64,000 bases of DNA, taken from Oceanicola sp. S124. GTDB taxonomy: Bacteria > Pseudomonadota > Alphaproteobacteria > Rhodobacterales > Rhodobacteraceae. Numbering within the stretch: position 1 is the stretch's first letter; each line of letters begins with the position of its first letter. The notes under the pieces were generated by a model. That model saw only the letters and a program-made list of their open reading frames with translations, was not told where the DNA came from and did not search any database. Below are positions 37,708-46,738 of this stretch, piece after piece. Location of the stretch: positions 1 through 64,000 of the forward strand of contig NZ_AFPM01000017.1 of the NCBI RefSeq assembly GCF_000220565.1, read 5' to 3'. The position numbers and the translations under genes were made by a program.

Positions 37708-38238
37708 ATGTGTTCTGTTTCCATGGAACGCAAACACGCCCATCTTCTTTTCCCGGTGCTGCTGGCCATTTGCCTGGCTTTTGCGGGACGTCCCGTCGAT
37801 GCCCGCGATCTCTTCGCCGGCGTCTATGTCGGCGCATCCCTCGGGGTGGCGACCTCGGCGGACAATGACGCGCTGCAAAGCCTCAATGCGGGGATCAACA
37901 GCCGTCGCGGTTCGATCGTCCTCGGAGCAGAGGGCGAGATTGCGCGCACGGGGATCGACACCTCTGCCGGCCGGATCGACCGCATCACCCGGCTCAAGAG
38001 CCGCGTGGGCCTGGTCGATGGCGGTACGCAGTACTACGCGGTCGGCGGCGTGGCCGAGGCCAGCGGTGATTTCGGCAGCTCGGTCGGCTACATCCTCGGC
38101 CTCGGGGTCGAGACCCATGTGCGCGACAATGTCACCATCGGCGCCGAGCTGCTGCATCACGGGTTCCGCGATGTCGGTGGCGCGGCGCGGGATATCGAGG
38201 TGAACACCCTGACGGGGCGGGTGAACTACATGTTCTGA
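37708..38238 (+). CDS. Second outer-membrane beta-barrel protein
   Basis: The 176-residue product is shorter than, but similarly organised to, the protein encoded at 36919: a signal peptide (LLFPVLLAICLAFAGRPVDA), FAGVYVGASLG as the first strand, and the C-terminus VNTLTGRVNYMF. The start chosen is ATG 37708 (MCSVSMERK), seven bases after AGGG; ATG 37723 is the alternative. The two genes may be diverged duplicates. Confidence 0.75.
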   Translation: MCSVSMERKHAHLLFPVLLAICLAFAGRPVDARDLFAGVYVGASLGVATSADNDALQSLNAGINSRRGSIVLGAEGEIARTGIDTSAGRIDRITRLKSRVGLVDGGTQYYAVGGVAEASGDFGSSVGYILGLGVETHVRDNVTIGAELLHHGFRDVGGAARDIEVNTLTGRVNYMF

Positions 38239-38299
38239 TGCGGTCTCTGGCCGCGCCGGCACCCCTGGGGGCGCACCCGGATGGGGTGACAGATAAAGA

Positions 38300-38953
38300 T
38301 CAGGTCAGGCTGGCGATAATGCTGCGCAGGCTGGCGATGCCATCGCCCTTCTCGGACGACGTCAGCACCAGCTCCGGGAAGGCGGCCGGGTGCTTGGACA
38401 GGGCGCCACGCACCTGGTTCAGGACACGCTCCCTGTCTGCCAGCTTCACCTTGTCGGCCTTGGTCAGGACGCATTGGAACGTCACCGCGGCGCTGTCCAG
38501 CAGCTTCATGATTTCTTCGTCGACAGCCTTCACACCATGACGCGCGTCGATCAGGACGAAGGCGCGGCGCAGGGTCTGACGGCCCTGCAGGTATTGCTTC
38601 AACAGGCGCTGCCACTTCTCGACCACCGAAAGCGGCGCATTGGCATAGCCATAGCCGGGAAGGTCGACCAGGTAACGCTCTTCGCCAAGGGTGAAGAAGT
38701 TGATTTCCTGCGTGCGACCCGGGGTGTTCGAGGCGCGGGCGATGCCCTTGCGCCCGGTCAGCGCATTGATCAGGCTGGACTTGCCGACGTTGGAGCGCCC
38801 GGCGAAGCAGACTTCGATGCGGTCGGCAGGAGGCAGGCCATCCATGGCGACAACGCCCTTCAGGAAGTCCACCGGACCGGCAAAGAGCTTGCGGCCGACC
38901 TCTGCCATATGCGGATCGGGTTCCTCGGCGAGGGGGAAGGGCAGACGTTCCAT
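38300..38953 (-). CDS. engB: Ribosome-assembly GTPase EngB/YihA
   Basis: The 217-residue GTPase is needed for 50S assembly. The G1 motif GRSNVGKS is at residues 52-59, G2 is within NTPGRTQ, G3 is DLPGYG and G4 is TKADK. The start overlaps the stop of the MOSC gene by one base. It is the last gene of the leftward yidC-MOSC-engB cluster. Confidence 0.94.
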   Translation of the reverse strand: MERLPFPLAEEPDPHMAEVGRKLFAGPVDFLKGVVAMDGLPPADRIEVCFAGRSNVGKSSLINALTGRKGIARASNTPGRTQEINFFTLGEERYLVDLPGYGYANAPLSVVEKWQRLLKQYLQGRQTLRRAFVLIDARHGVKAVDEEIMKLLDSAAVTFQCVLTKADKVKLADRERVLNQVRGALSKHPAAFPELVLTSSEKGDGIASLRSIIASLT

Positions 38954-39690
38954 CAGATCACCTCCAGCGGGGCGTGGACGGTAATCGTGCCGCCCTTGAG
39001 GACCCTGGCCTTCACGCCAAAGTCGATGTGACCCCAGGTCCGGCGCAGCACCTGCAGGGTCTGCACGTCCTCTGCGCCGGTCTCGGGGTTGATCTGGGTG
39101 GCGCGGCAGCGGTCGATACGCTCGACCACCTCAAGCTCGACCTCACCGATACGCAGGCGGCGGCCGGGCCAGTCCAGCTCCTCCCAGGGTTCCAGGCCCT
39201 TGACCCAGAGGTTGCCCCGGAAACGGCGCGGATCCAGGTCTGACCCGCAGGCCTCGGAGAGCGCACCAAGCGAGGCGCGGCCGAGGATCGACAGGCAGGC
39301 GTAGGGCGCATCCGACATCCCCTCGTCGGGGGCCGCGATGAGCTGGCCGAGGGGCGGACGCTCCTCGGGCCAGAGCGGGCGCACCCAGTCGGCAAGGCGC
39401 GCGCCCTCGGTTGCGGGATCCACCTGGATCTCGCCGGCGCGGGGGTGCGACAGCGCGATGCGGCCATCCGGCAGCGTCTGCGCCGTGATCGCCATCAGCT
39501 CGGGGCCGTAACAGCCCCGGGCAAAGTTGCGGCAGCTCTGCCAGGCGCCCGTGTCGCGCGCCTCTCCGGTCAGCAGGGCCCAGGCCCGGTCACCCGGCAG
39601 CGGGCGACCGGCGGACAGGTCCACCTGGTCGAGAGGCTCGGCTCCGATCCCCTTGATCGGATGCCGCCAGATATGCGCGACGCGGCTCAC
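38953..39690 (-). CDS. MOSC-domain protein
   Basis: The 245-residue product has the beta-barrel MOSC N-terminal start (VAHIWRHPIKGIGAEPLDQV) and a MOSC core with CRATQINPETG near residues 193-203, which carries the conserved cysteine. MOSC proteins bind molybdopterin-type cofactors or sulfur and act in detoxifying reductases. The partner is not in view. It starts at 39690, directly abutting the yidC stop at 39691. Confidence 0.8.
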   Translation of the reverse strand: MSRVAHIWRHPIKGIGAEPLDQVDLSAGRPLPGDRAWALLTGEARDTGAWQSCRNFARGCYGPELMAITAQTLPDGRIALSHPRAGEIQVDPATEGARLADWVRPLWPEERPPLGQLIAAPDEGMSDAPYACLSILGRASLGALSEACGSDLDPRRFRGNLWVKGLEPWEELDWPGRRLRIGEVELEVVERIDRCRATQINPETGAEDVQTLQVLRRTWGHIDFGVKARVLKGGTITVHAPLEVI

Positions 39691-41493
39691 TTACTTCTTC
39701 GCCTCGGCCTTCTTGCGCGAGAAGGACCCGCGGATATTGCCGAAGACGTCAGGCGTGTAGCCGTGGCTGCGCATGATCAGGTACTGCTGGCAGAAGGTGA
39801 TCGTGTTGTTGGTGATCCAGTAGAGCACCAGGCCCGAGGCGAAGTTGCCGAGCATGAACATGAACACCCAGGGCATCCAGGCGAAGATCATCTGCTGCGC
39901 GGGATCGGCGGGCGCCGGATTGAGTTTCTGCTGCAGCCACATCGAGATACCCAGCAGGATCGGCAGGACGCCCAGGTTCAGGATCGCCAGGAAGCTTTCC
40001 GGCGGGAAGGCATCCCAGGGCAGGGCGCCGAACAGGTTGACGATCGAGGTCGGATCCGGCGCGGAAAGGTCGTGGATCCATCCGATCCAGGGCTGGTGAC
40101 GCAGCTCCAGCGTGACGAAGATCACCTTGTAGAGCGAGAAGAAGATCGGGATCTGCAGCAGGATCGGCAGGCAGCCCGCGGCGGGGTTCACCTTTTCCTT
40201 CTTGTACAGCTCCATCATCTCTTTCTGCAGCTTCTGGCGATCGTCGCCGGCCTTGGCCTTCAGCTCTTCCATGCGGGGCTGCAGTTCCTTCATCTTCGCC
40301 ATCGAGGCGTAGGACTTGTAGGCCAGCGGGAAGAGGATCGCCTTGAGGAAGATCGTCATCGCGATGATCGACCAGCCCATGTTGCCGATGAAGCTGTGCA
40401 GCCAGTGGATCAGCCAGAAGATCGGCTTGGTCAGGAAGAAGAACCAGCCCCAGTCGATCGAGTCGAAGAAGCGGGTGACGCCGGCATCCTCGTAATCCTT
40501 GATGGTCTCGCCTTCCTTGGCGCCGGCGAAGAGCTGGGTCGCCACTTCGACGGTCGCGCCGGGGGCGGCTTCGACGCCGGCCAGCACGGCTTCGGTCTGG
40601 TAGACATCGGGATCGGGGTAGTATTTCGCGGTCGAGCGGAAGGCGCGGTCGCCGGGGATCAGCGTCGCCATCCAGTAGTGCTCGGTGAAGCCGACCCAGC
40701 CGCTTTCGCTGACGTCGATGCGTTCGGCCGGGGCGCCTTCGCGGGGGTCGACGTCGAAGTCGACCATGTCGTCGTAGCCCTGTTCTTCCAGCTCGCCGTC
40801 GGACATGCGCACCAGGCCCTCGTGAACGACGAAGAAGTTCTGCAGGTCAGAGGGTTCGCCATGGCGGCGCAGCAGGCCGTAGGGGCGCAGGGCAATGGTG
40901 CTGTCAGCGGTGTTCTCGACCGACTGGGTGACCGTGAACATGAACTTGTCGTCGACGGCGTAGGTCTGGCGGAAGATCTGGCCGGCGCCGTTGTCCCAGG
41001 ACAGGGTCACCGGGGTCTCGGGGGTGAGCACCTCGCCGCTGTCCAGCGACCAGAGGGTTTCGGCGTCGGGCACGGCCTCGATGTTGGTGCCGGCGACCCA
41101 GCCGTAGAGGGCGTAGTAGCCGCCGGGCTGACCCTGCGGACGGAACAGGGTCACGTCGGGCGAGCCCTCTTCCTGGGTGACCTTGTAGTCGGTGAGCTGC
41201 AGGTCGTCGATGCGACCACCGGCCAGCGAGATCGAGCCGGAGAGGCTGGGCGTGGCGATCTGCACGCGCGGAGCATCGGCGGCAGGGCCGGCGTCGATCA
41301 GCGGCTGGGCCGTTGCGGTCTCGGCAGCGCCGGCGGGGGACATTGCGCCCCCGGTGCCCTCGGACTGGCTCTGCGCGACGGGGTCATCCGTCGTCGGGGC
41401 CTGTTCCTGGGGCGGGAAGAGAAGGAACCATACAAGGACCACGATGAAGCTGAGCACCGTGGCCAGGATGAGGTTCTTGTTCTGATCGTCCAT
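39691..41493 (-). CDS. yidC: Membrane protein insertase YidC
   Basis: The 600-residue inner-membrane insertase acts alone and with Sec. It has an N-terminal anchor (NLILATVLSFIVVLVWFLLF, about residues 6-25), a large periplasmic beta-domain (to about 355) and the conserved core with five helices. The core hydrophilic groove arginine lies near YKSYASMAKMKELQPRMEEL. The start ATG 41493 (MDDQNKN) matches the family. It lies upstream of MOSC and engB in the same direction. Confidence 0.95.
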   Translation of the reverse strand: MDDQNKNLILATVLSFIVVLVWFLLFPPQEQAPTTDDPVAQSQSEGTGGAMSPAGAAETATAQPLIDAGPAADAPRVQIATPSLSGSISLAGGRIDDLQLTDYKVTQEEGSPDVTLFRPQGQPGGYYALYGWVAGTNIEAVPDAETLWSLDSGEVLTPETPVTLSWDNGAGQIFRQTYAVDDKFMFTVTQSVENTADSTIALRPYGLLRRHGEPSDLQNFFVVHEGLVRMSDGELEEQGYDDMVDFDVDPREGAPAERIDVSESGWVGFTEHYWMATLIPGDRAFRSTAKYYPDPDVYQTEAVLAGVEAAPGATVEVATQLFAGAKEGETIKDYEDAGVTRFFDSIDWGWFFFLTKPIFWLIHWLHSFIGNMGWSIIAMTIFLKAILFPLAYKSYASMAKMKELQPRMEELKAKAGDDRQKLQKEMMELYKKEKVNPAAGCLPILLQIPIFFSLYKVIFVTLELRHQPWIGWIHDLSAPDPTSIVNLFGALPWDAFPPESFLAILNLGVLPILLGISMWLQQKLNPAPADPAQQMIFAWMPWVFMFMLGNFASGLVLYWITNNTITFCQQYLIMRSHGYTPDVFGNIRGSFSRKKAEAKK

Positions 41494-41995
41494 TGCGCTG
41501 CGCCACCTTTGGTCTTTGCAATACTTGGAATTCGGTCTTGGGGCGTTCAACCCGTCGCGGGGCCAAAGGTCAAGGGGCTATAGGGTCTTCGCCTCGGTTT
41601 GCAGGGAGGATCGCCAGGTCGTGATCCGGGGCGTGGGCCGGGGCAGACCCAGGCCCAGAGGCCTTGCCCCGGCCGCAGGGGGCGGTGTCGCGCCCCGGGG
41701 CTTCAGGGTGGCCGGCCGAGGTCGGACCCTCGGGAAACCCGGCGGTCCGGCGCAGGGGCCGGGGCGGCGGATCCCGGTTGCAGCGGAATGGCGCGTCCTG
41801 CCGCGCGTCCGCAGGGCGATCCCGGGACCGGGTGCTAGGCATGAGGGTCCGCTGCGCGCTTGGCTCATCCATGCGCCTGTTCCGCCCCGGTGCCCTGTCA
41901 CATCCGGTCACCCGTCGCGACCCAAGGCCCGGCGCGGTCAGAGGATTCCGGTGCCGAAAGCCCGCCTTCGGGCGATGCCCTGTCCTGAGGCGAGG
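41494..41995 (-). other. No recognisable gene (502 bases) upstream of yidC
   Basis: Open frames on both strands are Arg/Pro/Gly-rich without family features. The yidC promoter is expected here. A TTGAAC box lies near 41548-41553 on the minus strand, but no matching -10 is convincing. Confidence 0.5.
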
Positions 41996-43552
41996 TCAGC
42001 CGGACCGGCGACCGAACTTCGGCGCTTCAATCAGCCCGTCGTGGTAGGCGCGGACCCATTCGAGAGTCTGTTCGAAGGGCATCGGGCGGGCGATCTCGAA
42101 GCCCTGCACGTGGTCACAGCCAAGCTGCGCCAGCATCGCATGTTCGCCGGGGGTCTCGACCCCTTCGGCGAGGGTCGTCAGGCCCAGCCGTTCCGCCATG
42201 GTCAGGATCGCGGCCACCATGCGCTGCTGTTCGATGTCGCGGTCGACCTTCATCACGAAGCTGCGGTCGATCTTCAGCCGTTCGACCGAGAAGCGGCGGA
42301 TGGAGGAGATCGAGGCATGGCCGGTGCCGAAGTCGTCCAGGTCGATACGGCAACCCATCCGGGCCAACCCGTTGATATTTCGCGTGATCACGTCATCAGG
42401 AGAGCTTGCGACAACGGTTTCCAAGACCTCGACGGTCAGACGCGATGGGTCCAGCCCGTACCTGTCGAGCTGCCAGCGGACCTTTTCCACCAGCTGCGGG
42501 TTCAGCAGTTCATCCGTGGCGAAGTTCACCCCGATCTGAGGCACGGTCACACCGGCCTCGTCCCACCGTCGCAACGCGATGAGCGATTGTACCAGCATCT
42601 TGTCGCCAAGCCGTTCCATCAGGCCAGCCTGTTGCACCAGGGGCAGGAAATCCCCGGGCGGGATCATGCCGCGTTCGGGGTGGCACCAGCGCGCCAATGC
42701 CTCGAACCCCGTCACCAGACCCGTGTCGGTCGAGACCTGGGGCTGGAAGAAGGGCAGGATCTGGTTGTTGTCCAACGCGCGGGTCAGTTCGTCCGTGGAC
42801 AGGGCGCCGCCCTGGCGGTGGCGCTGCATCTCGGTCGAGAAGGAGCGGATGGCCGAGGGGGCGAAGCGCGCCGCCTCGGCCAGGGCGGCCTGGGCGGCAG
42901 AAATCAGCGAGGCCCCTGTCGGCAACGGGCTGCGGGTGCCAAGGCAGAAGCCAATGGAGCAGGAGAGATAGACGGTCGTCGCATCCAGCGAGAGGGGATC
43001 CTCGACGGCGGATTGCAGGCGCGAGGCAAGCTGGATCGCCGCCTCGAGGTCCAGCAGTGTTACCGGGCCGATAGCGATGCCGTAGCTGGCCTCGCCCATC
43101 TTGCAGACCAGGTCGCCGTCGCGCAGCGCCCCGCGCAGCCGGTCGGCGATCCGGTGCTGGGCATCGTCGGCAGCGGAGGGGCCGTGACGATCGCGGAATG
43201 CCGGGAATTCATCGAGACGCAGCATGAAGCAGGCAGTCTTGCCACTGACGGGCTCTTGCCCCCGTAGCGCGTGGTCCAGCACCAGTTCGAGCGAATCCCG
43301 CAGCGGCAGCCCGGTCACCGCGTCGCGTGCGGTCGAGGGCGCGGCACGCTGCGAGACCTCGGCCCCCGCGAGGATGTAGAGCACCGGCAGCAGCAGCGCG
43401 CCGAGAACCAGCGCGGCCTCGCCGGCGATCCAGAAGCCGGTCAGGCAGATCGCGGGCAGGATCGCCGCGATCTGCGGACCGGCGAGGGCCCGGCGCATGC
43501 GACCCCGGACCCTCGCGTAATCGTACCCTTTGAAGCCCGGCATGGCGGTCAT
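41996..43552 (-). CDS. EAL-domain phosphodiesterase with degenerate GGDEF
   Basis: The 518-residue membrane protein has two N-terminal helices (about residues 27-63), a GGDEF-type domain (about 75-230) and an EAL domain (about 255-505). The GGDEF signature is replaced by MGEAS (152-156), so cyclase activity is unlikely. The EAL site looks intact: E284-A-L, GVNFA, DDFGTG, KIDRSF and AEGVE are all present. It should hydrolyse cyclic di-GMP. ATG 43543 is an alternative start. Confidence 0.87.
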   Translation of the reverse strand: MTAMPGFKGYDYARVRGRMRRALAGPQIAAILPAICLTGFWIAGEAALVLGALLLPVLYILAGAEVSQRAAPSTARDAVTGLPLRDSLELVLDHALRGQEPVSGKTACFMLRLDEFPAFRDRHGPSAADDAQHRIADRLRGALRDGDLVCKMGEASYGIAIGPVTLLDLEAAIQLASRLQSAVEDPLSLDATTVYLSCSIGFCLGTRSPLPTGASLISAAQAALAEAARFAPSAIRSFSTEMQRHRQGGALSTDELTRALDNNQILPFFQPQVSTDTGLVTGFEALARWCHPERGMIPPGDFLPLVQQAGLMERLGDKMLVQSLIALRRWDEAGVTVPQIGVNFATDELLNPQLVEKVRWQLDRYGLDPSRLTVEVLETVVASSPDDVITRNINGLARMGCRIDLDDFGTGHASISSIRRFSVERLKIDRSFVMKVDRDIEQQRMVAAILTMAERLGLTTLAEGVETPGEHAMLAQLGCDHVQGFEIARPMPFEQTLEWVRAYHDGLIEAPKFGRRSG

Positions 43553-43599
43553 CCCAATCGTAACCGGGACGACGCTAGGCCCATAAGTTCAATAGCCGC

Positions 43600-44472
43600 T
43601 TAACGCAGGGAGGGAATCGAATCCTCTTCGCGCGGTTTCTCCCCCAGGGCGAGACCGGCGAAATCGAACAGCTTCGGGTCCAGAAGGTGCGAGGGGCGCG
43701 CATTCATCAGCGCCCGGAACATCACCTGCCGGCGTCCGGGAGAGTTACGCTCCCAGCCGTCGAGGATCTGTTTCACCTGCTGGCGCTGCAGCCCGTCCTG
43801 GCTGCCGCAGAGATCGCAGGGAATGATCGGGTAGTTCATCGCCTTGGCGAATTTCTCGCAGTCGACCTCGGCCACATGGGCCAGCGGGCGATAGAGGAAC
43901 AGGTCGCCCTCTTCATTGACCAGCTTCGGCGGCATGGTGGCCAGCCGCCCGCCGTGGAAGAGGTTCATGAAAAAGGTCTCGAGGATGTCGTCGCGGTGGT
44001 GGCCCAGCACCAGGGCGGAACAGCCCTCTTCGCGGGCGATGCGGTAGAGGTTGCCGCGCCGCAGCCGCGAGCATAGGGCGCAGTAGGTGCGGCCCTGGGG
44101 CACCTTGTCCATGACGACGGAATAGGTGTCCTGGTACTCGATCCGGTGCGGGACGCCCATCTTTTCAAGGAATTCGGGCAGGACGGTCGCCGGGAAGCCG
44201 GGCTGACCCTGGTCGAGGTTGCAGGCCAGCAGATCGACCGGCAGCAGCCCGCGCCATTTCAGCTCGTGCAGGACGGCCAGCAGCGTGTAGCTGTCCTTGC
44301 CGCCCGAGAGGCAGACCAGCCAGCGCGCGCCGGGCTCGATCATGCCGTATTGCTCGACCGCCTCGCGGGTCTGGCGGACGATCCGCTTGCGCAGCTTCTT
44401 GAACTCCGTCGATTGCGGAGCACCGTGGAAAAGCGGGTGGATATCGTCACTGTCATCAAGCATGTCCCGCAC
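43600..44472 (-). CDS. ttcA: tRNA 2-thiocytidine synthetase TtcA
   Basis: The 290-residue enzyme thiolates cytidine 32 of tRNAs. The PP-loop SGGKDS is at residues 56-61. The catalytic cysteine pair CALC and the further CDLCG motif bind the iron-sulfur cluster. The LGHHRDD stretch is typical. ATG 44463 is an alternative start. It is followed after 47 bases by the EAL gene on the same strand. Confidence 0.93.
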   Translation of the reverse strand: MRDMLDDSDDIHPLFHGAPQSTEFKKLRKRIVRQTREAVEQYGMIEPGARWLVCLSGGKDSYTLLAVLHELKWRGLLPVDLLACNLDQGQPGFPATVLPEFLEKMGVPHRIEYQDTYSVVMDKVPQGRTYCALCSRLRRGNLYRIAREEGCSALVLGHHRDDILETFFMNLFHGGRLATMPPKLVNEEGDLFLYRPLAHVAEVDCEKFAKAMNYPIIPCDLCGSQDGLQRQQVKQILDGWERNSPGRRQVMFRALMNARPSHLLDPKLFDFAGLALGEKPREEDSIPSLR

Positions 44473-44533
44473 ATAGAGGAGGCGCGGAGATGCGGCAAGA
44501 GCCTTGCGGGGCAGGGCCCGGGCCCCCGAAGGG

Positions 44534-44574
44534 GCTCCGGCCGGCCGGGGCGCGACCCCGCAGCCGGCCGGAGC
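44534..44574 (-). terminator. Long GC-rich hairpin near the DUF1127-like gene
   Basis: GCTCCGGCCGGC (44534-44545) pairs perfectly with GCCGGCCGGAGC (44563-44574), with an inner GGGG/CCCC stem. It lies directly after the stop of the gene ending at 44578 (minus strand). No U-run follows, so termination strength is uncertain. Confidence 0.55.
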
Positions 44575-44577
44575 GGT

Positions 44578-44841
44578 TCACCGCATCAGCTCCACCAGGG
44601 GAGGAGCGGTTTGGGCGGGCCCGAGGCCGATGTCCCGGCGCAGATGCGCGCTGAGCTCGGCGGCGGGGATCTGGCGCAGCTTGCGCTTGCGCCCGGTCAG
44701 CAGCACGCCGAGGGCGGCGAGCAGGACGCGCCGGCTGCCATGGCGGCCGATGATGGCCTCCATCGCGGTGGTCAGGTCATTGAGCTGGACGCTTCGACCC
44801 GGGGTATCCAGGGGAAGGGCCAGGGGGCGGGTGGTCTGCAT
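44578..44841 (-). CDS. DUF1127-like small protein
   Basis: The 87-residue product is basic in the middle and ends with LSAHLRRDIGLGP, the C-terminal signature of DUF1127-type small proteins. Some of these bind RNA and affect phosphate or stress physiology. ATG 44841 (MQTTRPLALPLDTP) is the most plausible start, though no strong ribosome-binding site is visible. Moderate certainty. Confidence 0.5.
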   Translation of the reverse strand: MQTTRPLALPLDTPGRSVQLNDLTTAMEAIIGRHGSRRVLLAALGVLLTGRKRKLRQIPAAELSAHLRRDIGLGPAQTAPPLVELMR

Positions 44842-45082
44842 GGGTCTGTCCGGCCGCGGTGCGGTCCGGTCCTTTGCTGTTGAGGGGGTTTGACAGCCAG
44901 GGTCCGAACGTCGACGCGGCATCAGGCAGGCAGAACCTGTCCGGAGGCCGGTCACCGGGCAGGCGATACGCTGCGCGCAGGCCAGCCGAAGGGACGTTCG
45001 GAAGCATGGATGTCGGGTTGAAGACCAGGATGAACGGAGATCGGACCGGCTATCGCGCGGTCGTGTCCCCGAAGAGAGCGGC

Positions 45083-45151
45083 TTAGCCGGTGATACGGGC
45101 CAGTCGGTCTCGTCGTGCCACGGCGGGCTGGGCGTATGCGAATGCAGTCAT
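45083..45151 (-). CDS. 22-residue micro-ORF downstream of yidD
   Basis: ATG 45151 follows a strong GGAAAGGGAGGG site (about 45155-45167) and encodes MTAFAYAQPAVARRDRLARITG, then TAA. The RRDRLARI segment resembles the start of DUF1127-type proteins. It may be a truncated member, a genuine small protein or a leader for the downstream DUF1127-like gene. Confidence 0.4.
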   Translation of the reverse strand: MTAFAYAQPAVARRDRLARITG

Positions 45152-45275
45152 CTTGCCCTCCCTTTCCTGGCTGTGGCGCGATGTCGCATCGCTAGCCGGT
45201 CGCGGCCGAGGCGCCAAGGTCAAATGTGCCGTACCGCGCTGTCGGGCGAAATTGCGGCCTATCGGCAACAGCGGC

Positions 45276-45515
45276 TCAGCGATCGCGGTGGCGGGGCGGG
45301 GGCACGTCATCGACCCCCATGCCGCCCCAGGGATGGCAGCGCGACACCCGGCGCAGCGACAGCCAGAACCCCCGCCAGGCGCCATGCTTGTCCAGCGCCT
45401 CGAGGATATAGGCCGAGCAGGTGGGGTCGTAGCGACAATTGTGCCCGACCCAGGGCGAGAAGATCAGCCGGTAGGCGCGGATCGGCAGGGCAAGGAGCCG
45501 GGCAGCGGGGCTCAT
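45276..45515 (-). CDS. yidD: Membrane protein insertion efficiency factor YidD
   Basis: The 79-residue product has the family signature YRLIFSPWVGHNCRYDPTCSAY (two conserved cysteines, about residues 15-36) and RVSRCHPWGG. YidD helps membrane insertion alongside YidC. It overlaps the rnpA stop by four bases, the classical rpmH-rnpA-yidD order. Unlike many genomes, yidC is not next but 3.8 kb downstream on the same strand. Confidence 0.93.
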   Translation of the reverse strand: MSPAARLLALPIRAYRLIFSPWVGHNCRYDPTCSAYILEALDKHGAWRGFWLSLRRVSRCHPWGGMGVDDVPPPRHRDR

Positions 45516-46063
45516 CTGTCTTGCGGAGAGGTCTTGGACGGTGCCGTCTTTGACGGTTCGGGCCGTGATGAATCGGGCCTGGGCGCTCGCGGCGCGTGCA
45601 TGCGCGTCAGGGCCTGCTCCAGGTCGGCCTTGAGCAGCTCGAAGGGACGGGCGGCGGTCTGGTCGGCGCGGCCGATCAGCACGTAGTCCCAGCCGGGCCG
45701 GCCGAGGTGCGGCAGCATCGCGCGGGCGGCCTCGCGCAGGCGGCGCTTGGCGCGGTTGCGGGCCACGGCATTGCCGACCTTCTTCGAGCAGGTGAAGCCC
45801 ATGCGGATCTGGGCCGGGGCAGGGCCCTCGTCCTCGGCCCGTCGGCGGCCCTGCAGCATGAAGGAGCCGGCTGCCTGGCGGCGTGCCCGGGCGGCGGCCA
45901 GGAAATCCGACCGCTTGGCCAGGACGACCAGCGGCAAGGTCCCGTCCTGAGGGGGGGAAGCCTCCTGCACAGCGGAAGGCCCCTGCGAAGACGAAGAAGC
46001 CGCCGACGTTTCCGCCCGCGATGCCTTTTCGGCGGTTGCGGGTGGGACAGTCGGCGGCGTCAT
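45512..46063 (-). CDS. rnpA: RNase P protein component, extended
   Basis: The protein subunit of ribonuclease P helps the catalytic RNA mature tRNA 5' ends. The core (about residues 48-160) has the signature SKKVGNAVARNRAKRRLREAAR near residues 96-115. The 183-residue length exceeds the usual 115-130, because of a Ser/Ala/Pro-rich N-terminal extension (about 45 residues) and a Pro/Ser/Arg-rich tail. ATG 46063 was chosen with AGAGG upstream. A later start is possible, but none is at the core. Confidence 0.88.
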   Translation of the reverse strand: MTPPTVPPATAEKASRAETSAASSSSQGPSAVQEASPPQDGTLPLVVLAKRSDFLAAARARRQAAGSFMLQGRRRAEDEGPAPAQIRMGFTCSKKVGNAVARNRAKRRLREAARAMLPHLGRPGWDYVLIGRADQTAARPFELLKADLEQALTRMHAPRAPRPDSSRPEPSKTAPSKTSPQDR

Positions 46064-46144
46064 ATCTTCAGACCTCTGGTCGCTGGTCCGGGGTCTAGCC
46101 CCGATCCGGGCGGCAGGCACGATGGCCGCCGCTCCGGGCGCGAA

Positions 46145-46279
46145 TTATGCGCTCAGCGACTTCCGGCCGCGGGCGCGGCGGGCGTTGAGGATCTTGCGGC
46201 CGGCCTTGGTGGCCATGCGTGCGCGGAAACCGTGGCGCCGCTTGCGGACCAGGTTCGAAGGTTGGTAGGTGCGTTTCAT
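46145..46279 (-). CDS. rpmH: 50S ribosomal protein L34
   Basis: The 44-residue product is L34, with the invariant start [20 protein letters not shown]. It is first in the rpmH-rnpA-yidD transcript, with a 130-base leader from a near-consensus promoter. GGAGCG lies just upstream. Confidence 0.97.
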
Positions 46280-46417
46280 CGCTCCGTCTCCGTTTCTATC
46301 CCGCGGTGGCGACCGGGGTTTCTGTTCACTCGCCACACCACCGGAGAAGCCGGACTGGCAGGGCTGCACGGGATGGATCCGGGAATCGGCTCCGGCCCGT
46401 GGATGTTCGAAGCCCGG

Positions 46418-46446
46418 TCTATAAGAAGGAGGGGGCGGCTTGTCAA
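46418..46446 (-). promoter_or_regulatory. Near-consensus promoter of rpmH-rnpA-yidD
   Basis: On the minus strand, TTGACA (complement of 46441-46446), a 17-base spacer and TATAGA (complement of 46418-46423). Transcription should start near 46411. The rest of 46280-46738 between rpmH and the kinase gene holds no gene that I recognise. Confidence 0.8.
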
Positions 46447-46738
46447 ACGCAAGTTGGCCTTCCGGCGGAGGTTCTTGGCGAAGGTCTCCATCTCTGCCGC
46501 CGAATGCCCCGGAACCTGGACCTTGCCCTGAGCCTTTTCACGCTTCGAGGCTTCGCTTTGCGGAGCGCGCACCCCCGCGGGCGCCCGACGCAGCGGCATG
46601 CCGCGGGGAACCCGCCGATGCGGCCGGCCGACGCGACCGGATGACTGTGCAATTGTCTTTCGGGCGCGTAAACTTACATCTGTGTGAACTCAACCCCCGC
46701 GCGGGCCGGCGCGGGATGGTAAGGAGGTGGCCGCCCCC

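Noticed and set aside
46280-46738. Possible replication origin near rpmH
   Set aside because: No DnaA-box cluster, AT-rich stretch or dnaA gene is present; the rpmH neighbourhood is not an origin in most alphaproteobacteria.
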